Below, piece after piece: positions 7,904-15,089 of a DNA stretch of 64,000 nt (the stretch's first letter is position 1; every line of letters begins with the position of its first letter). Location of the stretch: contig NZ_JALDWJ010000004.1 of the NCBI RefSeq assembly GCF_022758295.1, positions 124,001-188,000 of the forward strand, in the 5' to 3' direction. This DNA is from Lysobacter sp. CFH 32150 (GTDB lineage: Bacteria; Pseudomonadota; Gammaproteobacteria; Xanthomonadales; Xanthomonadaceae). The translations under genes and the position numbers were made by a program. Below the pieces are notes generated by a model. That model made no database searches, had not been told where the DNA came from, and saw nothing but the letters and a program-made list of their open reading frames with translations.

Positions 7904-9025
7904 GTGGAAGACGCCCGAAAAGCACTAGCACCGATCAAGGGTCGCGGCGCGGCCTCGCACGTTACCGGCCGTTTCGAAAAAACCGTGCGCCGTGGCGAGG
8001 ACGACGGCTGGGGCTCGGTTTACTGCACGACTGCTGACGGCAGCGCCATCGTCGAAGGCGACGACCTCGCGGTGCCGCGTCTGGACACGCAGGTGACCGA
8101 AGAGCGCGCGCGCTCGGTGATCAGCCGCAACGACTCGCCGGATATCGGCTTCAGCCATTCGGTGAATCCCTATCGCGGCTGCGAGCACGGTTGTGTCTAT
8201 TGTTTCGCCCGCCCGTCGCACGCCTACCTCGACCTGTCGCCAGGCCTCGATTTCGAAACCAAGCTTTTCGCCAAGACCAATGCCGCCGAGCAACTGCGGT
8301 TGGAGCTGGCGAAGCCCTCATACCGCTGCTCTCCGATCGCGCTCGGGATCAACACCGACGCTTACCAACCGATCGAACGTCGCTACCAGGTCACGCGCTC
8401 GCTGCTGGAAGTGCTGGCCGAGTGCAAGCACCCGGTCAGCTTCATCACCAAGAGCGGGCTGATCGAACGCGATCTCGACCTGTTGACGACGATGGCGCGC
8501 GAGCGGCTGGTGACGGTGTACTTCTCCATCACTACCCTCGACAACAAACTCGCGGCGAAGATGGAGCCACGTGCCACCGCTCCGCACGGCAAGTTGCGGG
8601 CGATGCGTGCGCTGTTCGATGCCGGCGTGCCGGTCGGGGTCATGGTGGCGCCGGTGGTGCCGATGATCACCGATCGCGAACTGGAGCAGATCCTCGAAGC
8701 CGCGCATGCGCACGGCGCGCGCGCCGCCGGCTACGTGCTGCTGCGCCTTCCGCACGAATTGAAGGAAATCTGGCGCGAGTGGCTGCAGCTGCATTATCCC
8801 GATCGCGCCGCGCACGTGATGAGCCTGATCCGGCAGATGCGCGGCGGCAAGGATTACGACAGTACCTTCGGCAAGCGCATGCGTGGGGAAGGTCCGTTCG
8901 CCGAGTTGATCGCGCAGCGGTTTGCCAAGGCGCATGCGCGCCTGGGCTTTGGGCGCTTGCCGCCGTTGGATGCTTCGAGGTTCGTCGCGCCGCGCAAACC
9001 GTCGCCGCAGGGCGAACTGTTCTGA
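7904..9025 (+). CDS. Radical SAM protein, PA0069 family
   Basis: A 373-residue radical S-adenosylmethionine protein. The [4Fe-4S] motif is C-EHG-C-VY-C in YRGCEHGCVYCFARPSH; the CX3CX2C spacing and the N-terminal IKGRGAASHVTGRF block are typical of the uncharacterised PA0069 family (distantly related to spore photoproduct lyase-like proteins). The frame is open far upstream, antisense to cls, so the GTG at 7904 was chosen because homologues of this family begin close to IKGRG. The protein ends SRFVAPRKPSPQGELF. A degenerate second copy of the 3' part follows in two pieces, at 9061 and 16530. The reaction is unknown. Confidence 0.9.
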   Translation: MEDARKALAPIKGRGAASHVTGRFEKTVRRGEDDGWGSVYCTTADGSAIVEGDDLAVPRLDTQVTEERARSVISRNDSPDIGFSHSVNPYRGCEHGCVYCFARPSHAYLDLSPGLDFETKLFAKTNAAEQLRLELAKPSYRCSPIALGINTDAYQPIERRYQVTRSLLEVLAECKHPVSFITKSGLIERDLDLLTTMARERLVTVYFSITTLDNKLAAKMEPRATAPHGKLRAMRALFDAGVPVGVMVAPVVPMITDRELEQILEAAHAHGARAAGYVLLRLPHELKEIWREWLQLHYPDRAAHVMSLIRQMRGGKDYDSTFGKRMRGEGPFAELIAQRFAKAHARLGFGRLPPLDASRFVAPRKPSPQGELF

Positions 9026-9060
9026 GATTGCTTGCTCGTCATCGCGCGAAGCGGATCCAG

Positions 9061-9197
9061 TTGAAGCAGATTTGGCGTGAGTGGCTGCAACTGCATTATC
9101 CGGAACCCGTCGCGCACGTGGATGAGCCTGATGCAACAGATGAGCGGTGGAAGGATTGCGGCAGTACGCTCGGAACACGGATGTGCGGGGCGCGGTC
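9061..9197 (+). pseudogene. Decayed copy of the radical-SAM gene 3' region (left piece)
   Basis: The stretch repeats 8759-8896 of the intact gene with scattered substitutions: TTGAAGCAGATTTGGCG against TTGAAGGAAATCTGGCG, then GAGTGGCTGCA.CTGCATTATCC, CGCGCACGTG, ATGAGCCTGAT and AAGGATT in the same order. The first frame encodes LKQIWREWLQLHYPE against LKEIWREWLQLHYPD, then an extra G near 9121 shifts the frame. Similarity fades after about 9197. It is a remnant, not a gene. The missing C-terminal piece appears at 16530. Confidence 0.8.
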
Positions 9198-9639
9198 AGT
9201 GACGCGAATGGGCGAGGTGAAACGACGTCGCCGATGGAATGCGCAACCTGTCGACGCAGTTCCCGGGAGCGGGATTCGCACGAGAAATGGTCGCAGATGA
9301 CGCCAAGATGTATGAAGCATTCGACGATCGTGCCTCCCTCGCCTTCCTGCATCTGCTGCTCGTACTGCGCGCGGACATTCTCAGATGAGAGGGAACAAAT
9401 TCCTGTCGCGGCGACCTGCGTGATCGCTTACGAGTTCGGTTGACGTTGCATTCGTCCCGGGATTTGTACGGTTCGTCCCATGGCTCCTTCTGCACGTTGA
9501 CACGACACAAATACCTCGGCGATATTCCAATCGCGGTTGACAGACCATTCGCGATCTGTCGTTGTGATTGTCGCTGCGCCATGCCTGAGAGTACGTGGCG
9601 GCAGAGTGGCTGTGTTCGTGATCCCAAGGAAGGGAAGAT
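9198..9639. other. Gene-free spacer before the P450 island
   Basis: No convincing coding region. Short frames on both strands lack recognisable domains and good ribosome-binding sites. The composition drops towards that of the island. It contains the candidate promoter at 9497-9526 and probably the left boundary of the inserted DNA. Confidence 0.5.
9497..9526 (+). promoter_or_regulatory. Candidate promoter of the P450/peptide locus
   Basis: A perfect -35 TTGACA (9497-9502), 18-base spacer, and GATATT (9521-9526), four of six to the -10 consensus, about 115 bases before the first P450 start. A second TTGACA occurs at 9537 but has no good partner. Confidence 0.4.
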
Positions 9640-10779
9640 ATGCTGAAAGGAAATATCGCAACCCGCTTTTATCAGGATCCTTTGACATTTCTGGACCAGG
9701 AATTTCCTGCGACCGGCGACGTCGTGCAAACCGGGCAAAACGAATACTGCCTGGGCAATCCTGTCGATGCTCGCGCCGTACTTCGCAACAACGAAGGGCG
9801 TTACCTCGAGCACTCGGATTTCTTCCATACACGGCACGGTCTCTTTGGCCCCCGGTCGGCACAGCTGAAGATCCGGCGCGCGTCGCGTGCGTTATTGCGC
9901 AACTATCTGGACACCCCGGGGCAGGGAGAATTGCCCGCCTTTCTCAAGGCCAACCTACCGTTGGTGAGCGAATGGCCGGATTCAGGCAATCGATTGGTCT
10001 ATCGCTATTTGTTGCCGGTGCTGCTCGCGCCGGACAGTCCACCGAAGCTGCGGCTATTGCTTGAGCGAATTGTCGAAACCGCCGTGCTGGCCAACGCCAA
10101 GTCGCGCCAGCCGCGCTGGCGGCGGATGATCCTGCAATTCAAAACGACGTTGCTATTGTCTCGGGCGATCGAGGCACGCCAGGCGCTGGCGCGTCCGAGT
10201 CCGATTGATTTGCTTGACGTGGTGGCTTGTTCGGCCGAGCCCGGACAGAAGGTCGATGAATTGGCCGAAGTCTTCCTGTCTTTTGTTTTCGCCATCGCCG
10301 GATCCGTCGGTTTTGTCCTGGGCTGGTCCATCTTTTTATCGGGTACTCATCCGGATCGCGAGGCACCGCCGGAATGGGTGGTGCAAGAAGCCCTGCGTCT
10401 GTGGCCGGTAGCTTGGCAGTTGGGGCGGCATCCGGCGAAGGAGCACCAAGTGTCGGGTGTGAATGTGAGTACGGCCGACGAAGTCGTGGTGTGTCCTTAC
10501 CTGGTGCATCGAAACCCGGAGTACTGGCCGGAGCCCGCGGCATACCAACCCGAGCGTTGGTCGAATCCGGAAGCCTGGCGCAACCCGGCCTTCATTCCGT
10601 TCGGCTACGGACCGCATCGCTGTGTCGCGGCGGATCTGTCATCGCAGTTGGTCAGCGAAATGCTCGGCATCATCGCGCGTTCGAACACCTTGACGGTTGC
10701 TGCGCGCGACACGCGCCCGACCGTCGCGGCGGCGATGGCGCCGCCACCTTTTCAGCTAACGCTTCACCCACGGAATTGA
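9640..10779 (+). CDS. Cytochrome P450, first of two in the peptide locus
   Basis: A 379-residue soluble P450-fold protein. Seen: K-helix ExxR (E250-R253 in QEALRLWP), PERW at 304-307, and a heme-thiolate loop FGYGPHRCVAADL with C328. The I-helix segment (about 214-230, SFVFAIAGSVGFVLGWS) lacks the usual acidic-alcohol pair, so oxygen activation would differ from a standard hydroxylase; this occurs in some P450s that couple aromatic rings. The start ATG at 9640 follows GGAAGGGAAG. The gene is 108 bases upstream of a 34-codon peptide gene and shares its strand with a second P450. Proposed role (inference): oxidative crosslinking of the peptide. It is short for a bacterial P450 but all core motifs are present. 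Confidence 0.9.
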   Translation: MLKGNIATRFYQDPLTFLDQEFPATGDVVQTGQNEYCLGNPVDARAVLRNNEGRYLEHSDFFHTRHGLFGPRSAQLKIRRASRALLRNYLDTPGQGELPAFLKANLPLVSEWPDSGNRLVYRYLLPVLLAPDSPPKLRLLLERIVETAVLANAKSRQPRWRRMILQFKTTLLLSRAIEARQALARPSPIDLLDVVACSAEPGQKVDELAEVFLSFVFAIAGSVGFVLGWSIFLSGTHPDREAPPEWVVQEALRLWPVAWQLGRHPAKEHQVSGVNVSTADEVVVCPYLVHRNPEYWPEPAAYQPERWSNPEAWRNPAFIPFGYGPHRCVAADLSSQLVSEMLGIIARSNTLTVAARDTRPTVAAAMAPPPFQLTLHPRN

Positions 10780-10788
10780 GCGACCGCA

Positions 10789-10803
10789 TTGCAGTCGCTG
10801 CAA
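10789..10803. repeat. Small hairpin between P450-1 and the peptide gene
   Basis: TTGCAG (10789-10794), TCG, CTGCAA (10798-10803): a six-base stem with a three-base loop. It overlaps a second possible pairing AGCGAC/GTCGCT. It could protect or separate the peptide mRNA, or be an operator half-site. Confidence 0.3.
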
Positions 10804-10887
10804 AGGCGCACCAAGGGCTTGCGGAGCACTCATCCGTGGCCTTGGCGTGAACGTAGTAAATATCCATCCATCCAATAAGGAATTGAT

Positions 10888-10992
10888 ATGAAGAAGCTCT
10901 TCTCGGCTGTGAAATCGGCTTTTGGTGTTCGTGGCTGCGGCGGCCCGAATTCCCCGCTCGGCTGGCGCTGGGTGATGTACCACAACATCTAA
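10888..10992 (+). CDS. Putative RiPP precursor peptide, 34 residues
   Basis: A 34-codon gene placed between two P450 genes. The ATG at 10888 has AAGGA seven bases upstream, a good ribosome-binding site. The peptide begins MKKLFSAVKSAFGVRG, an amphipathic leader-like half, then a Cys-Gly-Gly-Pro stretch (C17-P20), and ends LGWRWVMYHNI. The C-terminus is packed with residues P450s can couple: W26, W28, Y31, H32. Only one cysteine is present, so it is not a lanthipeptide-type precursor. Known P450-crosslinked peptides (biarylitides, cittilins, tryptorubin-type atropopeptides) also derive from very short precursors with aromatic C-termini. The core boundary is unknown; cleavage near PNSPLG by the M16 pair downstream is a guess. 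I know of no described family with this sequence. Confidence 0.8.
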   Translation: MKKLFSAVKSAFGVRGCGGPNSPLGWRWVMYHNI

Positions 10993-11001
10993 GTCTCAAG
11001 C

Positions 11002-11035
11002 TGCCGGGGAAGCGGTTTCGATCGCCTCCCCGGCA
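11002..11035 (+). terminator. Hairpin after the peptide gene, possible attenuator
   Basis: TGCCGGGGA (11002-11010) pairs exactly with TCCCCGGCA (11027-11035), and inner bases extend the stem after one mismatch. Only three T residues follow. Sitting ten bases past the peptide stop and before P450-2, it would allow higher peptide than enzyme expression by partial termination or 3'-end protection, a common arrangement in RiPP operons. Confidence 0.55.
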
Positions 11036-11063
11036 TTTGGCCGCGCATAGTTGGAGCACATCG

Positions 11064-12302
11064 ATGCAAGACCCGACGGTGGTGGAGGTAGAGTTCATGC
11101 GGAAGTTTCGGGACCGCCGTCGAGAGAAAGGCCCGATATTCCTGACCGAAGAAAATATCCTGGCGGTTTTCGACGCGCGGGTCGCGCAGAGGCTTGAAGC
11201 CGCAAACTATGCCGACCTGACCATGCTCGATGGTTGGAGCGACGTCATCCGCGGCTGTCCCAGCGAGCCTGTCACCTGGAATCAGCTGCGCTCGGGCTGG
11301 TCCGGACAAATGCGGACTCTGACCGGCGTTGACAGCCTGCGACAACTCGCGCAACGCATGGACCACCTGCTCAGTGCGGAGGCGGGCCGCCAACAAGACT
11401 TGGTCTGGCTGGCCGAACGGGTATCCATCGAATCGTTGGTGCCGGCAATCATTGGCGGGTTGAAGCCCGCAGCGCATCGTCGCGTGGTCCGGGAAGTTTT
11501 AACCAAGGTCGCGTTTGTCCTGTCGGACATTGACGCGCACCGGAACCCGCGCTGGCACAAATGGACCATGGTGGCGTGCCAGGTAATAGCGGGAATCGAA
11601 GTCAGGCGCGAGCTGAAAGGCCGAGCCAGCGGAAAGCGGGCGCGGCAACCGGATCTTACCGACGCCGTCGTTGACCTGATCCCTACGCTGGGCATCGGCC
11701 GGGCAGTGGATGCCGTCACCGCGCTACTCACGGCCATCACCGGATCGCCCGGTGCCGCCGCCGCCTGCCTGCTTTACGAATTGAATCGGCAGCATGAATG
11801 GCGAGCGCGCCTGGAAGCAGAGCTCGCTGCCGTATCGCTGGAGCAGTTGTGCGAATCGCCGATGCGCGTTGCGCCGTTGACCGGTCGATTCGTCAAAGAA
11901 ATCCTGAGGATGTGGGGTTCGCCCATCATGATCCGGACGGTGCGCACCGATATCGATCAAGATCAGATCTCATTGAAGGCCGGTCAGGCATATGCGATCA
12001 GCCCGTTCCTGGTTCATCACGACGATACCGACTGGTCGGACCCTGAAACATTCGATCCGGACCGGTGGTTGGCCGACGGTCGCCGCGCGCAGTGCCCACA
12101 CGGCAGCTATGTGCCGTTCGGCTGGGCACCAAAATCCTGCATCGGCGCCAATCTGGGTATGGCACAGCTGGTCCTGCTGGCCCACTTGATGTGCACGCGC
12201 TATCGATTGCAGGTGCCTGAGCCGGAACGCGCGAAGATGGCGGTGGCGTCGGTGGTCAGGCCGATGGATTTCAACGGTGCAGTCCTGCACCGCTCGCAAT
12301 AG
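11064..12302 (+). CDS. Cytochrome P450, second of two in the peptide locus
   Basis: A 412-residue P450-like protein, only distantly similar to the first. Seen: ExxR (E279-R282 in KEILRMWG), FDPDRW, and a heme loop FGWAPKSCIGANL with C359. Two departures from consensus: the loop glycine of FxxGxxxC is alanine (A355), and the I-helix (about 220-235, LTAITGSPGAAAACL) has no acidic-alcohol pair. The ATG at 11064 is preceded by GGAG; a TTG at 11037 is a weaker start. It starts 71 bases after the peptide gene. Likely role (inference): a second ring-forming oxidation on the peptide, or a partner of P450-1. Confidence 0.88.
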   Translation: MQDPTVVEVEFMRKFRDRRREKGPIFLTEENILAVFDARVAQRLEAANYADLTMLDGWSDVIRGCPSEPVTWNQLRSGWSGQMRTLTGVDSLRQLAQRMDHLLSAEAGRQQDLVWLAERVSIESLVPAIIGGLKPAAHRRVVREVLTKVAFVLSDIDAHRNPRWHKWTMVACQVIAGIEVRRELKGRASGKRARQPDLTDAVVDLIPTLGIGRAVDAVTALLTAITGSPGAAAACLLYELNRQHEWRARLEAELAAVSLEQLCESPMRVAPLTGRFVKEILRMWGSPIMIRTVRTDIDQDQISLKAGQAYAISPFLVHHDDTDWSDPETFDPDRWLADGRRAQCPHGSYVPFGWAPKSCIGANLGMAQLVLLAHLMCTRYRLQVPEPERAKMAVASVVRPMDFNGAVLHRSQ

Positions 12303-12310
12303 GGATTTGA

Positions 12311-13687
12311 ATGCAGGATCTGACGCAAGGCTCTATCAAGCAGCAGCTGCTGACGATGTCCGGGGCATTTCTGCTCAATCTGCTCGCCGGCACGGTGTTC
12401 TCGCTGGTGAATATATTCTGGCTCGGACGGCTCGGGTCTTCTGCGCAGGCGGCAGTGACCCTCGCCGCCATTCCGATGATGTTCTTGCTCACGCTGATGC
12501 CGATCATCAGCGTCGGATCGGGGATCCGGATCTCGCATGCGGTCGGCGCCAAGGATCGCGAGCGCGCCAACCAGATCTTCAACGAGGTATTCGGTGCTTC
12601 GTTGCTCGTCATCGCGTTTATTGGCTGCGTTGCCTGGATCAATCGCGAAGCATTCGGTTTCCTGCTGACCTCCAACCCCGAGACCGCCGCGTTGATCGCT
12701 GCGTACTCGCGTTGGTTCATTCCTTCGATCGTGGTTCAAATACCGGTGTTCGTGTTGGCGGGCGCATTGGAGTTCACCGGTAATGTACGAGCCGGGACCA
12801 TTGCCCAGTCCGGGACCGTCGTCCTGAACGCTATCCTGGCACCGGTGCTGATGTTCGGCTGGCTCGGCCTGCCGCCGCTTGGAGTCGATGGCGCCGGGCT
12901 GGCGTCGTTCCTCGCCTGCAGTGCGAGCATGCTTGGTCTGCTCGTCTACTGCGCCAGAGAAAGCGCTTACCTCACCATGCGCCCCTCCATCTGGCTGGCG
13001 CGGCCGAAGGAACTCTGGGGCGCACTGAAGGTCGGCTTGCCAACCGGGATGGAAAGCGGCGTGATGGCCGTTTATCTGCTGGCAATCGCACTACTGCTGC
13101 GTCCATTCGGTCCAGCCGAACAGGCGGCCTTCGGCATCGGCCAGCGGATATTCCAGGCAGGCTTCATGCCATTGATGGCCTTGAGCAGCGCTACCTGCGT
13201 GCTGGTTGGCCAATGCTACGGCGCGGGGCTGACCGGCCGGTTGCGCGAAACGCTGAGGATCAGCCTGCTATTCGGATTCGTCGGCGCACCGGTGCTCTCG
13301 CTATTCCTCGAGGTCTTTGCCCCGTGGATTTGCAGCAATTTTTCCAGTGACCCGGCGGTCATCGCGGCGGGTACGCTGTTCCTGCGCATTGCCAGCCTGA
13401 GTTTGATTCCGGCAAGTGCTGCCTACGCGGTATTCGCCGTGCTCTCTGGAATGGGTAATACCAAGGCGAGTCTGTACACGCAGCTGATCTACGCCGCGCT
13501 TGTAATCGTACCGGCCTGTGCCTTGTCGCAACTTCCTGGATTCAAACCGAGTTGGTTGTGGACGGTCATGGTGGTTGCCGGCGTAGTGCAGGCACTGATG
13601 GCATGGCATTTCCTTCGCAATGAATTTCGCAAAGGGGTCGATCGACCGCATGTCATTCCAGCCATCGAGCTGACGGCCGCACAGTAA
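12311..13687 (+). CDS. MATE family efflux transporter
   Basis: A 458-residue inner-membrane protein with about 12 hydrophobic helices in two homologous halves, typical of multidrug and toxin extrusion transporters driven by Na+ or H+. The N-terminus (GSIKQQLLTMSGAFLLNLLAGTVFSLVNIFWLGRLG) and the segment QIFNEVFGAS...SRWFIPSIVVQIPVF fit the family. It starts eight bases after P450-2, so it is co-transcribed. In this setting it probably exports the mature peptide or gives self-protection (inference). Its length is normal and no helix seems to be missing. Confidence 0.92.
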   Translation: MQDLTQGSIKQQLLTMSGAFLLNLLAGTVFSLVNIFWLGRLGSSAQAAVTLAAIPMMFLLTLMPIISVGSGIRISHAVGAKDRERANQIFNEVFGASLLVIAFIGCVAWINREAFGFLLTSNPETAALIAAYSRWFIPSIVVQIPVFVLAGALEFTGNVRAGTIAQSGTVVLNAILAPVLMFGWLGLPPLGVDGAGLASFLACSASMLGLLVYCARESAYLTMRPSIWLARPKELWGALKVGLPTGMESGVMAVYLLAIALLLRPFGPAEQAAFGIGQRIFQAGFMPLMALSSATCVLVGQCYGAGLTGRLRETLRISLLFGFVGAPVLSLFLEVFAPWICSNFSSDPAVIAAGTLFLRIASLSLIPASAAYAVFAVLSGMGNTKASLYTQLIYAALVIVPACALSQLPGFKPSWLWTVMVVAGVVQALMAWHFLRNEFRKGVDRPHVIPAIELTAAQ

Positions 13688-13721
13688 CGGCCGAATGCCT
13701 CAGTCCAAAGGAAGCACAGGG

Positions 13722-15089
13722 ATGCATCATTCGCCCACTCATACCATTGGCGGCGATAGCGGCCGATCGAATTTCCGCTTCATTCGCAGCGCAGGCGGCA
13801 TCGAGGAGTATCGCCTTGCCACCAACGGCCTGAGGTTGCTGACCATGGACGCCCCTGCGTTTCCGGTGGCGCTGCTGATGGTGACCTACGAGGTGGGCAG
13901 CTGCCACGAAACCAGCGGATTCAACGGCGCCAGCCACATGCTCGAACACATGATGTTCAAGGGTAGCGCCCGCTTCAACAAGCAGCTGGGAACTTCAATC
14001 TATGACCTGCTGCAGCCGGTGGGCACCCTGATCAATGCAACCACCTGGCTTGATCGCACCAACTATTTCAGCCTGGCCCCGACCAGCCATCTGGAGCTTG
14101 TCGCCGAAATCGAGGCGGACCGGATGCGCAAACTCCGGATTGACCTGCGCGATCTGGAAGCGGAGAGGACGGTCGTGCTCAACGAGCACGATCAGCACGC
14201 CGGAAATCCGCTGGAGAAACTCTACCAATCGGTGTGGAGCACGGCGTTCGCCAGCCACCCCTATGGCGCGCCGGTGCTCGGCACCCGCGAGGACATACAA
14301 GGCTTTACCCGCGACAGCTTGCTTCAGCATTACAACAGCTACTACTGGCCCAACAACGCTACCGTTACCGTCATTGGCGACGTTCGGCGCGAGCATGTCC
14401 TGGAGGTTGTCGGCCGACACTTCGCGCACGTGCCGGCGGCCGATAACCTGCCTGATGCAGGTCATGAGGCCGAACCCGAGCAGCGCAGCGAACGCCGGGT
14501 CGTGGTCGAGCAGTCGTGCCAACCAGGCTGGATCATGCTCGCCTACAAGACAAGCACTGGCCTGAGTCGAGACGCGGATGCACTGGAGTTGCTGGGCAGC
14601 ATACTGGCCGGCAGCAAGCTGTCGAGGTTGTATCGGCAACTGGTCATCACCCAACTAGCCGCTGGTGCATGGTCGAGCTCACCGAGGTTGAAGCATCCTG
14701 GGCTGTTCCTGGTGCAGGCGCTGCTTGGCGCGAGCCAGGATCATCATCGAGTGGAGCAGCTTATCCGCGACGCCATCGGCGACATCCGCAACCACGGCGT
14801 GTCGCACGAAGAGTTGGAGCGAGCCAAGGGCCAGGCAAGTGGCAGCCTGCTGACCTCGCGCGACGGTCCCTTGGTTATCGCCATGCAGCTCAACGAAGCC
14901 ATCGCCGCTGGCGACTGGACGTCATACTCGACGGCAGTCGATCGGTACGGCGCGGTATCAACTGCCGACGTGCAGCGAGTCGCCCGCCAGTACCTGACCG
15001 ATGAACGGCTGACTGTTGGCTACCTCGTCCAAGCCACCGATGAACCTCGGGCTGCGTCCTCCGCTGGCGACTCGGCGCAGCTGCAATGA
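13722..15089 (+). CDS. M16 family metallopeptidase, catalytic subunit
   Basis: A 455-residue M16B protein (PqqF/mitochondrial-processing-peptidase fold). The inverted zinc motif HxxEH is intact: H72-M-L-E75-H76 in GASHMLEHMMFKGS, with the distal acidic helix about 75 residues on (EIEADRM...LEAERTVVLNEHD). The C-terminal domain lacks the substrate-binding R/Y pair (the place reads ITQLAAGAWSS), which the next gene supplies, as in two-chain M16B heterodimers. The ATG at 13722 follows AAAGGAAG; another ATG at 13695 has no ribosome-binding site. No signal peptide is evident. Proposed role: removing the leader of the crosslinked peptide. Confidence 0.88.
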   Translation: MHHSPTHTIGGDSGRSNFRFIRSAGGIEEYRLATNGLRLLTMDAPAFPVALLMVTYEVGSCHETSGFNGASHMLEHMMFKGSARFNKQLGTSIYDLLQPVGTLINATTWLDRTNYFSLAPTSHLELVAEIEADRMRKLRIDLRDLEAERTVVLNEHDQHAGNPLEKLYQSVWSTAFASHPYGAPVLGTREDIQGFTRDSLLQHYNSYYWPNNATVTVIGDVRREHVLEVVGRHFAHVPAADNLPDAGHEAEPEQRSERRVVVEQSCQPGWIMLAYKTSTGLSRDADALELLGSILAGSKLSRLYRQLVITQLAAGAWSSSPRLKHPGLFLVQALLGASQDHHRVEQLIRDAIGDIRNHGVSHEELERAKGQASGSLLTSRDGPLVIAMQLNEAIAAGDWTSYSTAVDRYGAVSTADVQRVARQYLTDERLTVGYLVQATDEPRAASSAGDSAQLQ

